From Io17-Chloro-G2 sp965226825 (GTDB taxonomy: Bacteria; Chloroflexota; Dehalococcoidia; Lucifugimonadales; UBA3495): DNA of 64,000 bases. The stretch covers positions 310,001-374,000 of the forward strand of contig CBDDED010000003.1 of NCBI GenBank assembly GCA_965226825.1, in the 5' to 3' direction. Both the position numbers and the translations under genes were made by a program. Shown here piece by piece: positions 1 to 7,870 of this stretch. Below the pieces are notes generated by a model, which worked only from the letters and a program-made list of their open reading frames with translations, was not told the origin of the DNA and searched no databases. The first letter of the stretch is position 1, and each line of letters starts with the position of its first letter.

Positions 1-1
1 C

Positions 2-631
2 AGCCTCAGCACCAGGCTGTGGCGCCAGTACGAAGTCACCATGAACCAACGCCAGTGGAAGTCGCAATTGGACCAGTACCGGATCCTGGAGATTACCAAC
101 AAGACCATCGGAATTGTTGGCTTGGGCCGCATCGGCAAACAGGTTGCCAAGCGGCTGAAGGGTTTTGACACCAGGACGATATACCACGACGTTATTGAAA
201 TCGATGATGACGTGCGGCAGGACTTGAACGCGGAACCGGTGGGATTCGATGAGCTGTTGATGGAATCGGATATCGTGACCCTGCACGTGCCGCTCACCCG
301 CCGGACCCGGGGGATGATGTCCGACCGGGAATTCGGACTGATGAAACCAACCGCCTTCCTGGTCAACTGCTGCCGTGGCCCGGTCGTAGACGAGGCTGCC
401 CTGCACCGGGCCTTGACCTCGGGCGCCATCGCCGCAGCAGGCTTGGACGTGCTGGAAGTTGAGCCTACCCCTCAGGACAACCCGCTTTTCGATCTGGACA
501 ACGCGGTGATTACGCCGCACATGGCGGGACCGGGCGAAGAATCAACCCAACGGGCCGCCGATTTTGCCTACTACAACATCGTCAGAGTGTTGGCCGGGGA
601 AGAACCCGAATCCCTGGTCACACCCGAGTAG
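2..631 (+). CDS. D-2-hydroxyacid dehydrogenase, C-terminal part (cut by window start)
   Basis: NAD-dependent reduction of a 2-keto acid or oxidation of a D-2-hydroxyacid; the substrate cannot be named from sequence. The frame is open to the window edge (residues SLSTRLWRQYEVT precede the first internal Met), so the catalytic N-terminal lobe lies outside. Visible are the Rossmann glycine motif GLGRIG, the substrate Arg in NCCRGPVVDE, the Glu of the Glu-His relay in LDVLEVEP, and the His in ITPHMAG. This is the phosphoglycerate/glycerate dehydrogenase superfamily. It ends with TAG, followed by a decayed dispersed repeat. Confidence is high for the family and low for the substrate. Confidence 0.9.
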   Translation, partial: SLSTRLWRQYEVTMNQRQWKSQLDQYRILEITNKTIGIVGLGRIGKQVAKRLKGFDTRTIYHDVIEIDDDVRQDLNAEPVGFDELLMESDIVTLHVPLTRRTRGMMSDREFGLMKPTAFLVNCCRGPVVDEAALHRALTSGAIAAAGLDVLEVEPTPQDNPLFDLDNAVITPHMAGPGEESTQRAADFAYYNIVRVLAGEEPESLVTPE

Positions 632-689
632 CGGCCCCGACTATTCCACCGGCGCATTTCCGCCGGACCCATCCTGAATCACAGGCATT

Positions 690-857
690 CAATTTCCCCC
701 TGTCATTCTCGCCGCAGCGGGAATCCAGAGCCCTTTTCGTCATTCAACCACGTGCAAGAGCGAAGGAATGGCCAGGGGGCAACGGCCGTCCGGGTGGGCG
801 ATCCTGGCTCCGCACGCGAAGTCCCTGGATTCCCGTTGCGATAGTAATGGCGGGGCA
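690..857. repeat. Decayed copy of the 270-bp palindromic dispersed repeat
   Basis: Contains GTCATTCTCGCC followed by GCAGCGGGAATCCAG at 702-730, and a degenerate inverted partner (CTGGATTCCCGTTGC) near 822-840. The spacer between them matches, with gaps, the spacer of the right half of the copy at 59448-59635. The outer 14-bp terminal repeats are not recognisable. It occupies the 400-bp gap between the dehydrogenase and the DM13 gene; nothing else was seen there. Confidence 0.7.
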
Positions 858-1030
858 CTGGATTACCCAGGTGCAAGGAATGTCAGTAGACAATCAAACG
901 GCCCTGCAAACTGAATCCCGACCATTGATCGTGGCTCACCGCCGGATTCACAACGGCCTGGTCGGGATTTTGGACCTCCTCGACCTGTCTGGCCACGCCT
1001 GCCTAGCCGTCCGATTCTAGGCGCCCGGTT

Positions 1031-1912
1031 CTAGCTGCCAGATAGAGGTGCTACGCTGAACACTACGCTGAACGGCTTGCAGTAAATCACCACGCTCATT
1101 TGGGCCCCCACATCGGTCCCGCTTGGGATCGGATAGTTCTGATTCCCAATATTCCCCTTGAGCTTGCCCAGGTCCAGGTAGCCCGGTGACTTCACCTCTG
1201 CCGATGATTGTGGGTCGGGGCTCTGACTGAGGAGCACGTGAAGCTCCGGCCCGTTGGTGGTCTGAAAATCCTCCAACCGCAGCAGGTGGGCCCCATCGGG
1301 CGTCTGGTAAATCGTCGCCAGCCCGCTCCCCCTGTGAAAACTGTCGGCGTCTCGGAAGGAGCCGGACTTGAGGGCCACCGGCCCGGCCGGCACGCTTGTC
1401 GCGGCCGCCGCGGTTGGAGCGACTTCCCCGCCGCCGGTTGCTGCCGGTGTGGCATTCGCTTCCGGCGTGGTAATTGCTGCCTGTGTTGCAGCAACCATGG
1501 ACTTCATCATGGACTCAGGCATGACATCCGACAGGTAATCTGTCATGGAGTTGGGCATTGGCTCTTGCACCGGTTGGTCCATCCTGGCCATGCCTTCCAT
1601 GATCATTTCCACGTCAGCCATGGTCATGCTCTGCGGTACGAGGGCAGTCTCGGCAAATGGAAATTCCTCATTTACCGTGGTGCTGGTAAACAGGGGCAAC
1701 CCCAGCCAGAGGCCGATGGCAACGGCCGCTGCCAGACCCGGAGTGCCGACTATAGCCAACCCCACCCGGTGGCGCCACAGAACCTGATGCCACCCCCGCC
1801 AGTAGCCCAGGCCCGCTGCGCCGGTTAGAGCCAGGAACACCAGAATCAGAATTGGCCATCGATGGGGGTATAGCTCCGCGAAAAACCGCTCGATGCTCCC
1901 CACGAATTCCAA
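1031..1912 (-). CDS. Membrane-anchored DM13-domain protein
   Basis: A 293-residue protein with two N-terminal membrane segments (about residues 18-38 and 50-72). These are followed by a Met-rich stretch (about 95-140), an Ala/Thr/Pro linker, and a C-terminal DM13 domain (about 180-290). The domain shows LRLEDFQTTNGPELHVLLS, LGKLKGNIGNQNYPIP and VVIYCKPFSVVF, including the single conserved Cys. DM13 domains are proposed to act in extracytoplasmic redox or electron transfer, so an outer-face location is inferred. TTG start with AGGGGG six bases upstream. The Met-rich stretch (MIMEGMARMDQP, VMPESMMKSM) could bind copper; this is speculation. It is divergent from the S9 peptidase. Confidence 0.82.
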   Translation of the reverse strand: MEFVGSIERFFAELYPHRWPILILVFLALTGAAGLGYWRGWHQVLWRHRVGLAIVGTPGLAAAVAIGLWLGLPLFTSTTVNEEFPFAETALVPQSMTMADVEMIMEGMARMDQPVQEPMPNSMTDYLSDVMPESMMKSMVAATQAAITTPEANATPAATGGGEVAPTAAAATSVPAGPVALKSGSFRDADSFHRGSGLATIYQTPDGAHLLRLEDFQTTNGPELHVLLSQSPDPQSSAEVKSPGYLDLGKLKGNIGNQNYPIPSGTDVGAQMSVVIYCKPFSVVFSVAPLSGS

Positions 1913-2245
1913 CTCAAACCCCCTTATCCCGTGTCGCCGATTTCAATCCAACAAGTTTTAAGTTATACCTACCAAATTATACGCCCTATCGTTCCGAAAA
2001 TCGTTTGGGGTCAGCCACTCCTTCCGCCCGATACCCACTAAAAAAGTTTTGCGCAGCTTTTCCAAAAGCGTATCCCCCGTCCCCAACCTACATGGTTACG
2101 ACTCGGCCCACAGTTTGACACCACTGTCGCCCCAAGACTAACGTAACTGTTGTGCCCTTTAACTGCGCAAGCACGCTGGGCCTTCCGGTCGCTTTACCAA
2201 TCATCAACAAACTCCAGGTAATAAACTCCGGGTGTAGAAACCGCC
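1913..2245. other. Divergent intergenic region, AT-rich
   Basis: The 333 bp between two divergent genes is more AT-rich than its surroundings around 1940-2000 (for example AAGTTATACC and AAATTATACG). It probably holds both promoters. A TATAAT is readable on the minus strand near 1976-1981, but no convincing -35 partner was found. No ORF or RNA gene is supported. Confidence 0.4.
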
Positions 2246-4195
2246 ATGCCGAACGCTAGCCCATACGGCTCTTGGAAGTCGCCAATAACCTCAGACATGA
2301 TCGTTTCTGGAGCCATCGGCCTTGGGCAGGTCATTCTGGATGGAGAGGACATTTATTGGGTGGAATCCCGCCCTGCGGAAGGTGGGCGCAACGTCCTGGT
2401 CCGCCATGGACCCGACGGCGAAATCTCCGATGTCACGCCTCCGCCTTTTAATGTCCGCACCAGGGTCCACGAGTACGGAGGCGGAGCAGTTACGGTGGCG
2501 GACGGGGTGGCTTACTTTTGTAATTTCCTAGACCAGAGGGTCAACCGGCTTCGAGGTGGACAGGCGCCGGAGCCGATTACCGCCGCTGGGGAAATGCGCT
2601 ACGCCGACCTGTGTGTCGACCGAGCCCGCAAGCGCCTGCTCTGTGTACTGGAAGACCATACCGCCCCGGACCGGGAGGCCGTAAATTCCCTGGTCAGCTT
2701 GGATTTGGACGGCAGGCGAGAGCCCATTACCCTGTTCTCCGGTACCGATTTTTGCTCCTCGCCGTGCCTGAGCCCCGACGGTTCTGCCCTGGCCTGGTTA
2801 AGTTGGGACCACCCCAACATGCCCTGGGATGGCTCCCTGCTTTGGTCGGCCCGATTCCGGCCGGACGGCTCACTGGAAACTCCTGTCCCGGTGGCCGGAG
2901 TGGATAGCGAGTCAATATTTCAACCCCAGTGGTCCCCCGACGGCGTGCTGTACTTCGTATCCGACCGCACCAATTGGTGGAATCTTTATGCCCTGCGTAA
3001 CGGCGAAATTGAGCCGGTAGCCCCTATGGCCGCCGAGTTCGCCAGGCCGCAGTGGATGTTCGGCACAGCCACTTACGGTTTTCAATCCGACCGGCGCATC
3101 ATTTGCAGCTACACCCAGGGCGGCGTTTGGCGCCAGGCAGTTATCGACTCGGACCCCAAGAACGACGCCGATCCCAAGAGCGTTGAACCCTGGCCCGCTC
3201 ACTATACCGAGATGTACCGCGGCGACCTGGCCGTGGATTCCACCCAGGCTGTAATGGTGGCAGGGTCTCCCAGCGAACCGTACTCGATAGTGCGGGTCGA
3301 CTTGGGATCCGGGACGACCAGTGTGTTGCGCAGGTCGACATCCAACGCCGTTGACCCGGCATATCTTTCGACGCCGGAACCAATAGAGTTCCCAACAGAG
3401 AACGGCGCAACCGCCCACGCCTTGTACTATCCACCAAAGAACGGGGATTTCGCCCCCATCCCGGGGGAGTTGCCTCCGCTGTTGGTCAAGAGTCACGGCG
3501 GGCCGGCGGGCGCAGCTGGAGCCTCGCTCGACCTCGTGATTCAATATTGGACGAGCCGGGGTTTCGCCGTAGTTGACGTAAACTACGGCGGCAGCACGGG
3601 CTATGGCCGCGAGTACCGGGAGCGGCTGCGCGGCCGCTGGGGGATAGTCGACGTGGACGATTGCGTAAACGCCGCCCAATTCCTGGTCGCCACCGGACGG
3701 GCGGACGGTGACCGGTTGGTCATTGACGGGGGAAGCGCCGGTGGATTTACCACCCTGGCCGCCCTCACCTTTCGAGATGTTTTCCGTGCCGGAGCCAGCA
3801 GCTACGGCGTGAGCGACCTGGAAACATTGGCCAAGCATACTCACAAGTTTGAGTCCCGCTACTTGGACAGCTTGATCGGTCCTTATCCGCAGGAGCAGGA
3901 ACTTTACCGGGAGCGCTCACCGATCAACCACGTGGACCGCATGTCCTGCCCGCTGGTCCTGTTCCAGGGACTTGAAGATGAAATAGTGCCTCCCGAGCAG
4001 GCCGAGGTCATGTATCTGGCGGTAAAAGCCAAAGGAATTCCCACGGCTTACCTGCCGTTCGAGGGGGAGCAGCACGGCTTTCGTCAGGCGGCCAACGTCA
4101 AGCGGGTCCTGGATGCAGAGTTCTATTTCTATTCCAAGGTTTTTGGCTTCTCGCCCGCGGATGACCTTGCGCCGGTGGACATCGACAACCTTTAA
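2246..4195 (+). CDS. S9 family serine peptidase (prolyl oligopeptidase / acylaminoacyl-peptidase type)
   Basis: A 649-residue cytosolic-looking peptidase with an N-terminal beta-propeller (about 1-380) and a C-terminal alpha/beta hydrolase domain (about 400-640). The nucleophile is Ser497 in GGSAGGFTTL, the acid is Asp578 in GLEDEIVPP and the base is His610 in GEQHGFRQ, so the triad is complete and in the expected order. The motif HGGPAGAAG supplies the oxyanion-hole region. No signal peptide is visible. Length matches the bacterial dipeptidyl-aminopeptidase/acylaminoacyl-peptidase group. It stands alone, 76 bp before the glutaredoxin-thioredoxin reductase gene. Substrate specificity cannot be read from sequence. 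Confidence 0.92.
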   Translation: MPNASPYGSWKSPITSDMIVSGAIGLGQVILDGEDIYWVESRPAEGGRNVLVRHGPDGEISDVTPPPFNVRTRVHEYGGGAVTVADGVAYFCNFLDQRVNRLRGGQAPEPITAAGEMRYADLCVDRARKRLLCVLEDHTAPDREAVNSLVSLDLDGRREPITLFSGTDFCSSPCLSPDGSALAWLSWDHPNMPWDGSLLWSARFRPDGSLETPVPVAGVDSESIFQPQWSPDGVLYFVSDRTNWWNLYALRNGEIEPVAPMAAEFARPQWMFGTATYGFQSDRRIICSYTQGGVWRQAVIDSDPKNDADPKSVEPWPAHYTEMYRGDLAVDSTQAVMVAGSPSEPYSIVRVDLGSGTTSVLRRSTSNAVDPAYLSTPEPIEFPTENGATAHALYYPPKNGDFAPIPGELPPLLVKSHGGPAGAAGASLDLVIQYWTSRGFAVVDVNYGGSTGYGREYRERLRGRWGIVDVDDCVNAAQFLVATGRADGDRLVIDGGSAGGFTTLAALTFRDVFRAGASSYGVSDLETLAKHTHKFESRYLDSLIGPYPQEQELYRERSPINHVDRMSCPLVLFQGLEDEIVPPEQAEVMYLAVKAKGIPTAYLPFEGEQHGFRQAANVKRVLDAEFYFYSKVFGFSPADDLAPVDIDNL

Positions 4196-4271
4196 GCCAG
4201 CGACACAACCCCGACCGGAGTCGCCAGCAATGCCGTTGAAACGCGGCTAAGTCATACTTGGGAGATAACCA

Positions 4272-5480
4272 ATGCCCGATGCCGAAATCACCGTTTATGG
4301 AGCGCCCTGGTGCCCGGATTGCCGGCGCTCCAAGCAATTCCTGGCGGACCAGCGCGTCGCTTATGACTGGGTGGATATCGACCAGGACGAAGCCGGGCGG
4401 TCTTACGTTCAACAGGTCAACAACGGGAAGCACATTATCCCAACCATCGTGTTCCGGGACGGCTCCACGCTGGTGGAGCCTACCAACGCCGAATTGGCCG
4501 CCAAACTGGGAATCAGTCCCCGGGCCGAGCGGGAGTTCTATGACCTTATTGTCGTCGGTGGTGGCCCGGCGGGGTTGACCGCCGCCATATACGCCGAAAG
4601 GGAGGGCATTGAAACCCTCATCATCGAGCGCAGTGGGGTCGGCGGTCAGGCGGGTACAACCGAACGCATCGAGAACTACCCGGGCTTTCCAGACGGGATC
4701 GGTGGAGGCCAGTTGGCCGATCAAATGCGGCTCCAGGCGGAGGGCTTCGGCGTTGAGATTCTGCCGGCCCAGGCCGTCGCCAGAATCGAAAACCAGGGCG
4801 ACCGTAAGCTGGTGACCACCGAAACCGGCGACGATTACCACGCCAACGCAGTGCTGCTATCCCCCGGAACCACCTACCGCCGTCTGAACGTGCCTGGAGA
4901 GGAGGATTTCATCGGCGCGGGCATTCACTTCTGCGCCACTTGCGATGGCCCCTTCTACAAAGGGCAGGACATGCTGGTGGTAGGCGGCGGGAACAGCGGC
5001 GTTGAAGAGGGCCTGTTCCTGACCAAATTCGCCAATAAAGTGACCCTGCTGGAAAGAAATGATCGGCTGGGGGCCAGCCAGATACTCCGGGACAAGGCGG
5101 ACGGCCATCCCCAGATGGAAGTGCGACTGAACACCAGCGTCGTGGAGTTCAAGGGGGATGGACACCTGAGTTCGGTGGTAGTCGAAGACCTCAAATCAGG
5201 AGCTAACGAAGAACTGGCCTCGGCAGCGGTTTTCGTCTTCATCGGCCTGACCCCCAACACCGGTTTCATCGAGGACTCGGTGGAGTTGGACCAATGGGGG
5301 TTTATCCAGACCGGGCCGACCCTAGAAACCAACATCCCTGGGGTGTTCGCCGCCGGAGACGCCCGGAAGGGTAGCACCAAGCAGGTGGCTACTGCGGTGG
5401 GGGAAGGCGCCGCTGCGGCGTTGATGATCCGCCAGTACCTGGAGGCGAACCAGAGCAGCCGCGGATACCGGGGGGACTAG
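4272..5480 (+). CDS. Glutaredoxin-thioredoxin reductase fusion flavoprotein
   Basis: A 402-residue fusion. Residues 1-80 form a glutaredoxin-like thioredoxin fold with active site CPDC (Cys14, Cys17) and the cis-Pro in HIIPTIV. Residues about 88-400 are a thioredoxin-reductase-type FAD/NAD(P)H oxidoreductase with GGGPAG (FAD), the redox pair CATC (Cys221, Cys224), GGGNSG (pyridine nucleotide) and a C-terminal AAGDAR FAD motif. The fused Grx domain probably takes electrons directly from the reductase, as a self-contained disulfide reductase. ATG start with GGAG eight bases upstream. It lies in a redox block with a Fur/PerR regulator, a CoA-binding selenoprotein and a second thioredoxin reductase. 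Confidence 0.93.
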   Translation: MPDAEITVYGAPWCPDCRRSKQFLADQRVAYDWVDIDQDEAGRSYVQQVNNGKHIIPTIVFRDGSTLVEPTNAELAAKLGISPRAEREFYDLIVVGGGPAGLTAAIYAEREGIETLIIERSGVGGQAGTTERIENYPGFPDGIGGGQLADQMRLQAEGFGVEILPAQAVARIENQGDRKLVTTETGDDYHANAVLLSPGTTYRRLNVPGEEDFIGAGIHFCATCDGPFYKGQDMLVVGGGNSGVEEGLFLTKFANKVTLLERNDRLGASQILRDKADGHPQMEVRLNTSVVEFKGDGHLSSVVVEDLKSGANEELASAAVFVFIGLTPNTGFIEDSVELDQWGFIQTGPTLETNIPGVFAAGDARKGSTKQVATAVGEGAAAALMIRQYLEANQSSRGYRGD

Positions 5481-5587
5481 CGTTTCGTGACGTGCGAGTA
5501 GCCGGACTTCCCGAAGGCGTGCGTGTGGAGGCTGCCTGGTACTATCCGGAGACCGTCGGGCTTCCAGTTGGAAACCCTGGGGTCGGG

Positions 5588-6043
5588 TTATTCGCTCGAA
5601 TTGGGAACCCTGACCGCGCCTGCCCTGGAGCAGGAGGAACACCAACCATAGAAGTCCACCCTGTTGGCGGCGACCTCAAATTCCGACTCGGTTTCCAGAA
5701 TCTGCTGCAGTTCGGCCACCATGCTCTGACCAACGTCAGCGTCGACTATGCTTCCGCAGCTGATGCACACCAGGTTGGCGTGGGGTGATAGGTTGGCGTC
5801 ATAACGGGACTGGTGCTGGAAGGGAAGCTGCCGGACGATAGCTGCCCGCTCCAGGACATCCAAGGTGGAGTAGACGGTAGCCAGCGTCACGTAGGGGAAG
5901 AACGCCTTCACCCGTTCGAAAACTTCTTTGACCGAAGGATGGTCTCCGGAGTTAACCACGACTTCGGCAATGGCCAATCTCTGGGGCGTAAGCCGAATCC
6001 CCAGTTTCCTCAGCCGTACCGAAAGCTCTTCTTGAGTAGTCAC
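5588..6043 (-). CDS. Fur/PerR-family metal- or peroxide-responsive repressor
   Basis: A 151-residue Fur-family regulator with an N-terminal winged helix (LTPQRLAIAEVV and TLATVYSTLDVL recognition region) and a C-terminal dimer/metal domain. Two structural-zinc pairs are present, CISC (Cys93, Cys96) and CSSC (Cys135, Cys138), as in PerR and most Fur proteins. His88 (SPHANLVC) and Asp residues could form the regulatory metal site. GTG start, with GGGAGG about 10 bases upstream. Its position between two thioredoxin-reductase genes favours a PerR-like oxidative-stress role, but sequence alone cannot separate PerR from Fur or Zur. Convergent with the Grx-TrxR fusion gene. Confidence 0.9.
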   Translation of the reverse strand: MTTQEELSVRLRKLGIRLTPQRLAIAEVVVNSGDHPSVKEVFERVKAFFPYVTLATVYSTLDVLERAAIVRQLPFQHQSRYDANLSPHANLVCISCGSIVDADVGQSMVAELQQILETESEFEVAANRVDFYGWCSSCSRAGAVRVPNSSE

Positions 6044-6273
6044 TTCTCACACACCTCCCTCACGTTGGACCATTGGCCCGAATCGTCCCGGCCCCGGCGG
6101 TGCATTGGATATATCAAACCTGATAGCAGGTTTGTGCAGAATTAATCATGGGGCGGTAATGCGATGCTAAGAGACGGCGGCCCCGGTGTCAATCACCGGG
6201 GTGTTCCCCCCCTGGGTCAAGCCCGCCTTTGAGGTTACTGCAATTCCCCGCCGTCACCGCGTCGTGTACGGGG

Positions 6274-6696
6274 TTAACCCGGGTTGTTTGAGGATTGTGA
6301 GCCGCCGAACCGGCGGCGATGCACTCGGAGGGTTCAATCGTCCATAACCACGGGGATTCCGGCGGCCTCTGCTTTGGCGGCAGCCTCCGGGTTGATGACG
6401 CCGTCCTGCATCCAGATGTACTTGACGCCCACCTCAATAGCCTCGTCAACCACCGGGGGCACCAGTTCCGAACGCCGGAAAACGTCCACCATGTCGATGG
6501 GCACCGGCACCGACCGCAGGTCCGGGTAGGCTTTTTCCCCGAGGGATTCCTCGATCATCGGGTTGACCGGGATGATTCGGTACCCCTGGCTCTGCATGTA
6601 CTCGGAAACACGGTAACTTATGCGGTCCGGGTCGTTGGACAGGCCCACGACGGCTATAACCTTGCTGTTGACCAACTGTTCCTCAACCAAGTCCAT
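6274..6696 (-). CDS. CoA-binding (YccU-type) protein, candidate selenoprotein, in-frame UGA = Sec121
   Basis: A 140-residue Rossmann-fold CoA-binding protein. Motifs are AVVGLSNDPDR (nucleotide loop), GYRIIPVNP and IWMQDGVINPEAA. Conventional translation stops at TGA 6336-6334, right after VVMDD, where family members continue MDRC...EHRRLF. Reading the TGA as an amino acid puts Sec exactly on the conserved Cys, and the same frame continues UTLRVHRRRFG, with His-Arg-Arg-x-Phe in register, to TAA at 6276-6274. This restores the usual family length of about 140. A 6-bp hairpin lies downstream (see 6301-6317). Start chosen at the ATG preceded by AAAGGGAGGG. Molecular role unknown; CoA or persulfide-linked redox chemistry is plausible. 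Confidence 0.78.
6301..6317 (-). promoter_or_regulatory. Putative bacterial SECIS hairpin of the CoA-binding gene
   Basis: On the mRNA strand a perfect 6-bp stem encloses a 5-nt loop: GCCGCC-GGTTC-GGCGGC. The loop begins 22 nt after the UGA and its first two bases are both G. This meets the published bacterial SECIS pattern: apical loop 16-37 nt from the UGA, and at least one G in the first two loop positions. It lies within the extended reading frame. Confidence 0.65.
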
Positions 6697-6774
6697 AATC
6701 CCTCCCTTTGCCAAACTCGAAAAAGTCCTGCCGTCGCCCGGCTTTATACCGGGACCCGCGGGACGCGAAGATGC

Positions 6775-7704
6775 CTATTCTTGGCCCAGCATCTTGACGT
6801 AGTTGTGGGCAGCTATGGCGGCGGTGGCGCCGTCGCCCGCGGCGGAAATGAGCTGTGAGGATGAGTGTTGGCGGATGTCGCCCACCGCGTAGAGCCCGGC
6901 AATTTTGGTTTTCATGGAGATGTCTACTGGAATATGGCCGGCGTTGTCCAGGTCCACCAGGTTGCTCACAAGTTTCGACCCCGGCTCCAATCCCACGTAA
7001 ACGAACAGTCCCGATAGCTCAACCTGGTTCTCTGTATCGGTCAACGAGTTTCGCACCGCGACGGCCGACACGGTGTCCTCACCCACGACCCTCTCCACAA
7101 CGGTGTTCCACACCACCTCGATTTTGGGGTTGGCCTCTAGCCGGTCCTGCAAAACCTTTTGGGCGCGAAATTTGTCGCCGCGCACCAACAAAATCACACG
7201 TTCGGCGTATTCCGACAGGGTCAAAGCCTCGTCGACCGCCGAATCACCACCGCCGACTACCCCAACCACCTGTCCCATGTACAGCGGACCGTCGCAGGTG
7301 GCGCAGTGGGAAACGCCGCGCCCGAACAATTCTTCTTCCCCAGGGATCCCAAGTTGTCGCAGATTTGATCCGGCGGCCACGATTACGGCCTTGGCCTCGT
7401 GTTCCCCCGCGTCGCTGGCAATCACCAGCCGGTCGTCCCGCTGAGTCACCGCCGTTGCCTCGGCCATAATGAACTCCACCCCGGCGTCCAGAGCCTGTTC
7501 CTGGACCGCTGGTCCCAGTTCCGCTCCGGAGATTCCCTGGGGGAAGCCTGGATAGTTTTCAATGTTTTCGATGTTGATAATCTGGGCGCCGCCCATCAGC
7601 CGCTCGACGATGGCGGTGCGCATGCCATACCGGGCGGCGTATATTCCGGCGGTCATGCCTGCCAGCCCGCCGCCAACAATCAAAACGTCGTATTCTTCCG
7701 CCAA
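6775..7704 (-). CDS. trxB: Thioredoxin reductase
   Basis: A 309-residue FAD/NADPH enzyme that reduces thioredoxin. It shows the N-terminal FAD motif GGGLAGMTAG, the redox-active pair CATC (Cys134, Cys137), the NADPH motif GGGDSAVDEA and the C-terminal YAVGDIR. Length and motif order are standard for low-molecular-weight thioredoxin reductase. It lies upstream of, and co-directional with, the CoA-binding selenoprotein gene (78 bp apart) and the Fur-family gene, so the three could share a transcript. It is distinct from the Grx-fused reductase nearby, giving two reductases within 3.5 kb. Confidence 0.95.
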   Translation of the reverse strand: MAEEYDVLIVGGGLAGMTAGIYAARYGMRTAIVERLMGGAQIINIENIENYPGFPQGISGAELGPAVQEQALDAGVEFIMAEATAVTQRDDRLVIASDAGEHEAKAVIVAAGSNLRQLGIPGEEELFGRGVSHCATCDGPLYMGQVVGVVGGGDSAVDEALTLSEYAERVILLVRGDKFRAQKVLQDRLEANPKIEVVWNTVVERVVGEDTVSAVAVRNSLTDTENQVELSGLFVYVGLEPGSKLVSNLVDLDNAGHIPVDISMKTKIAGLYAVGDIRQHSSSQLISAAGDGATAAIAAHNYVKMLGQE

Positions 7705-7870
7705 ACCATTACCCCGCGGGCCCAGGTTGATCTCTCCAGCTTGCGCTCAACTCCGGAGTGGGCTCAACTATAGTTGCGTGTTGATTTAGGTGTCAACCTG
7801 CGGCGGTCGTGGTCAGGGCCCCCTTAACTTCCAAACCCTGAAACCAGCCTGGCGGCAAGGCGGTTGGCAG

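Noticed and set aside
690..857. Repeats with CGCAGCGGGAATCCAG looked at first like CRISPR repeats
   Set aside because: They occur as inverted pairs separated by non-uniform spacers at scattered loci, with terminal inverted repeats and no cas genes; they are mobile-type palindromic repeats.
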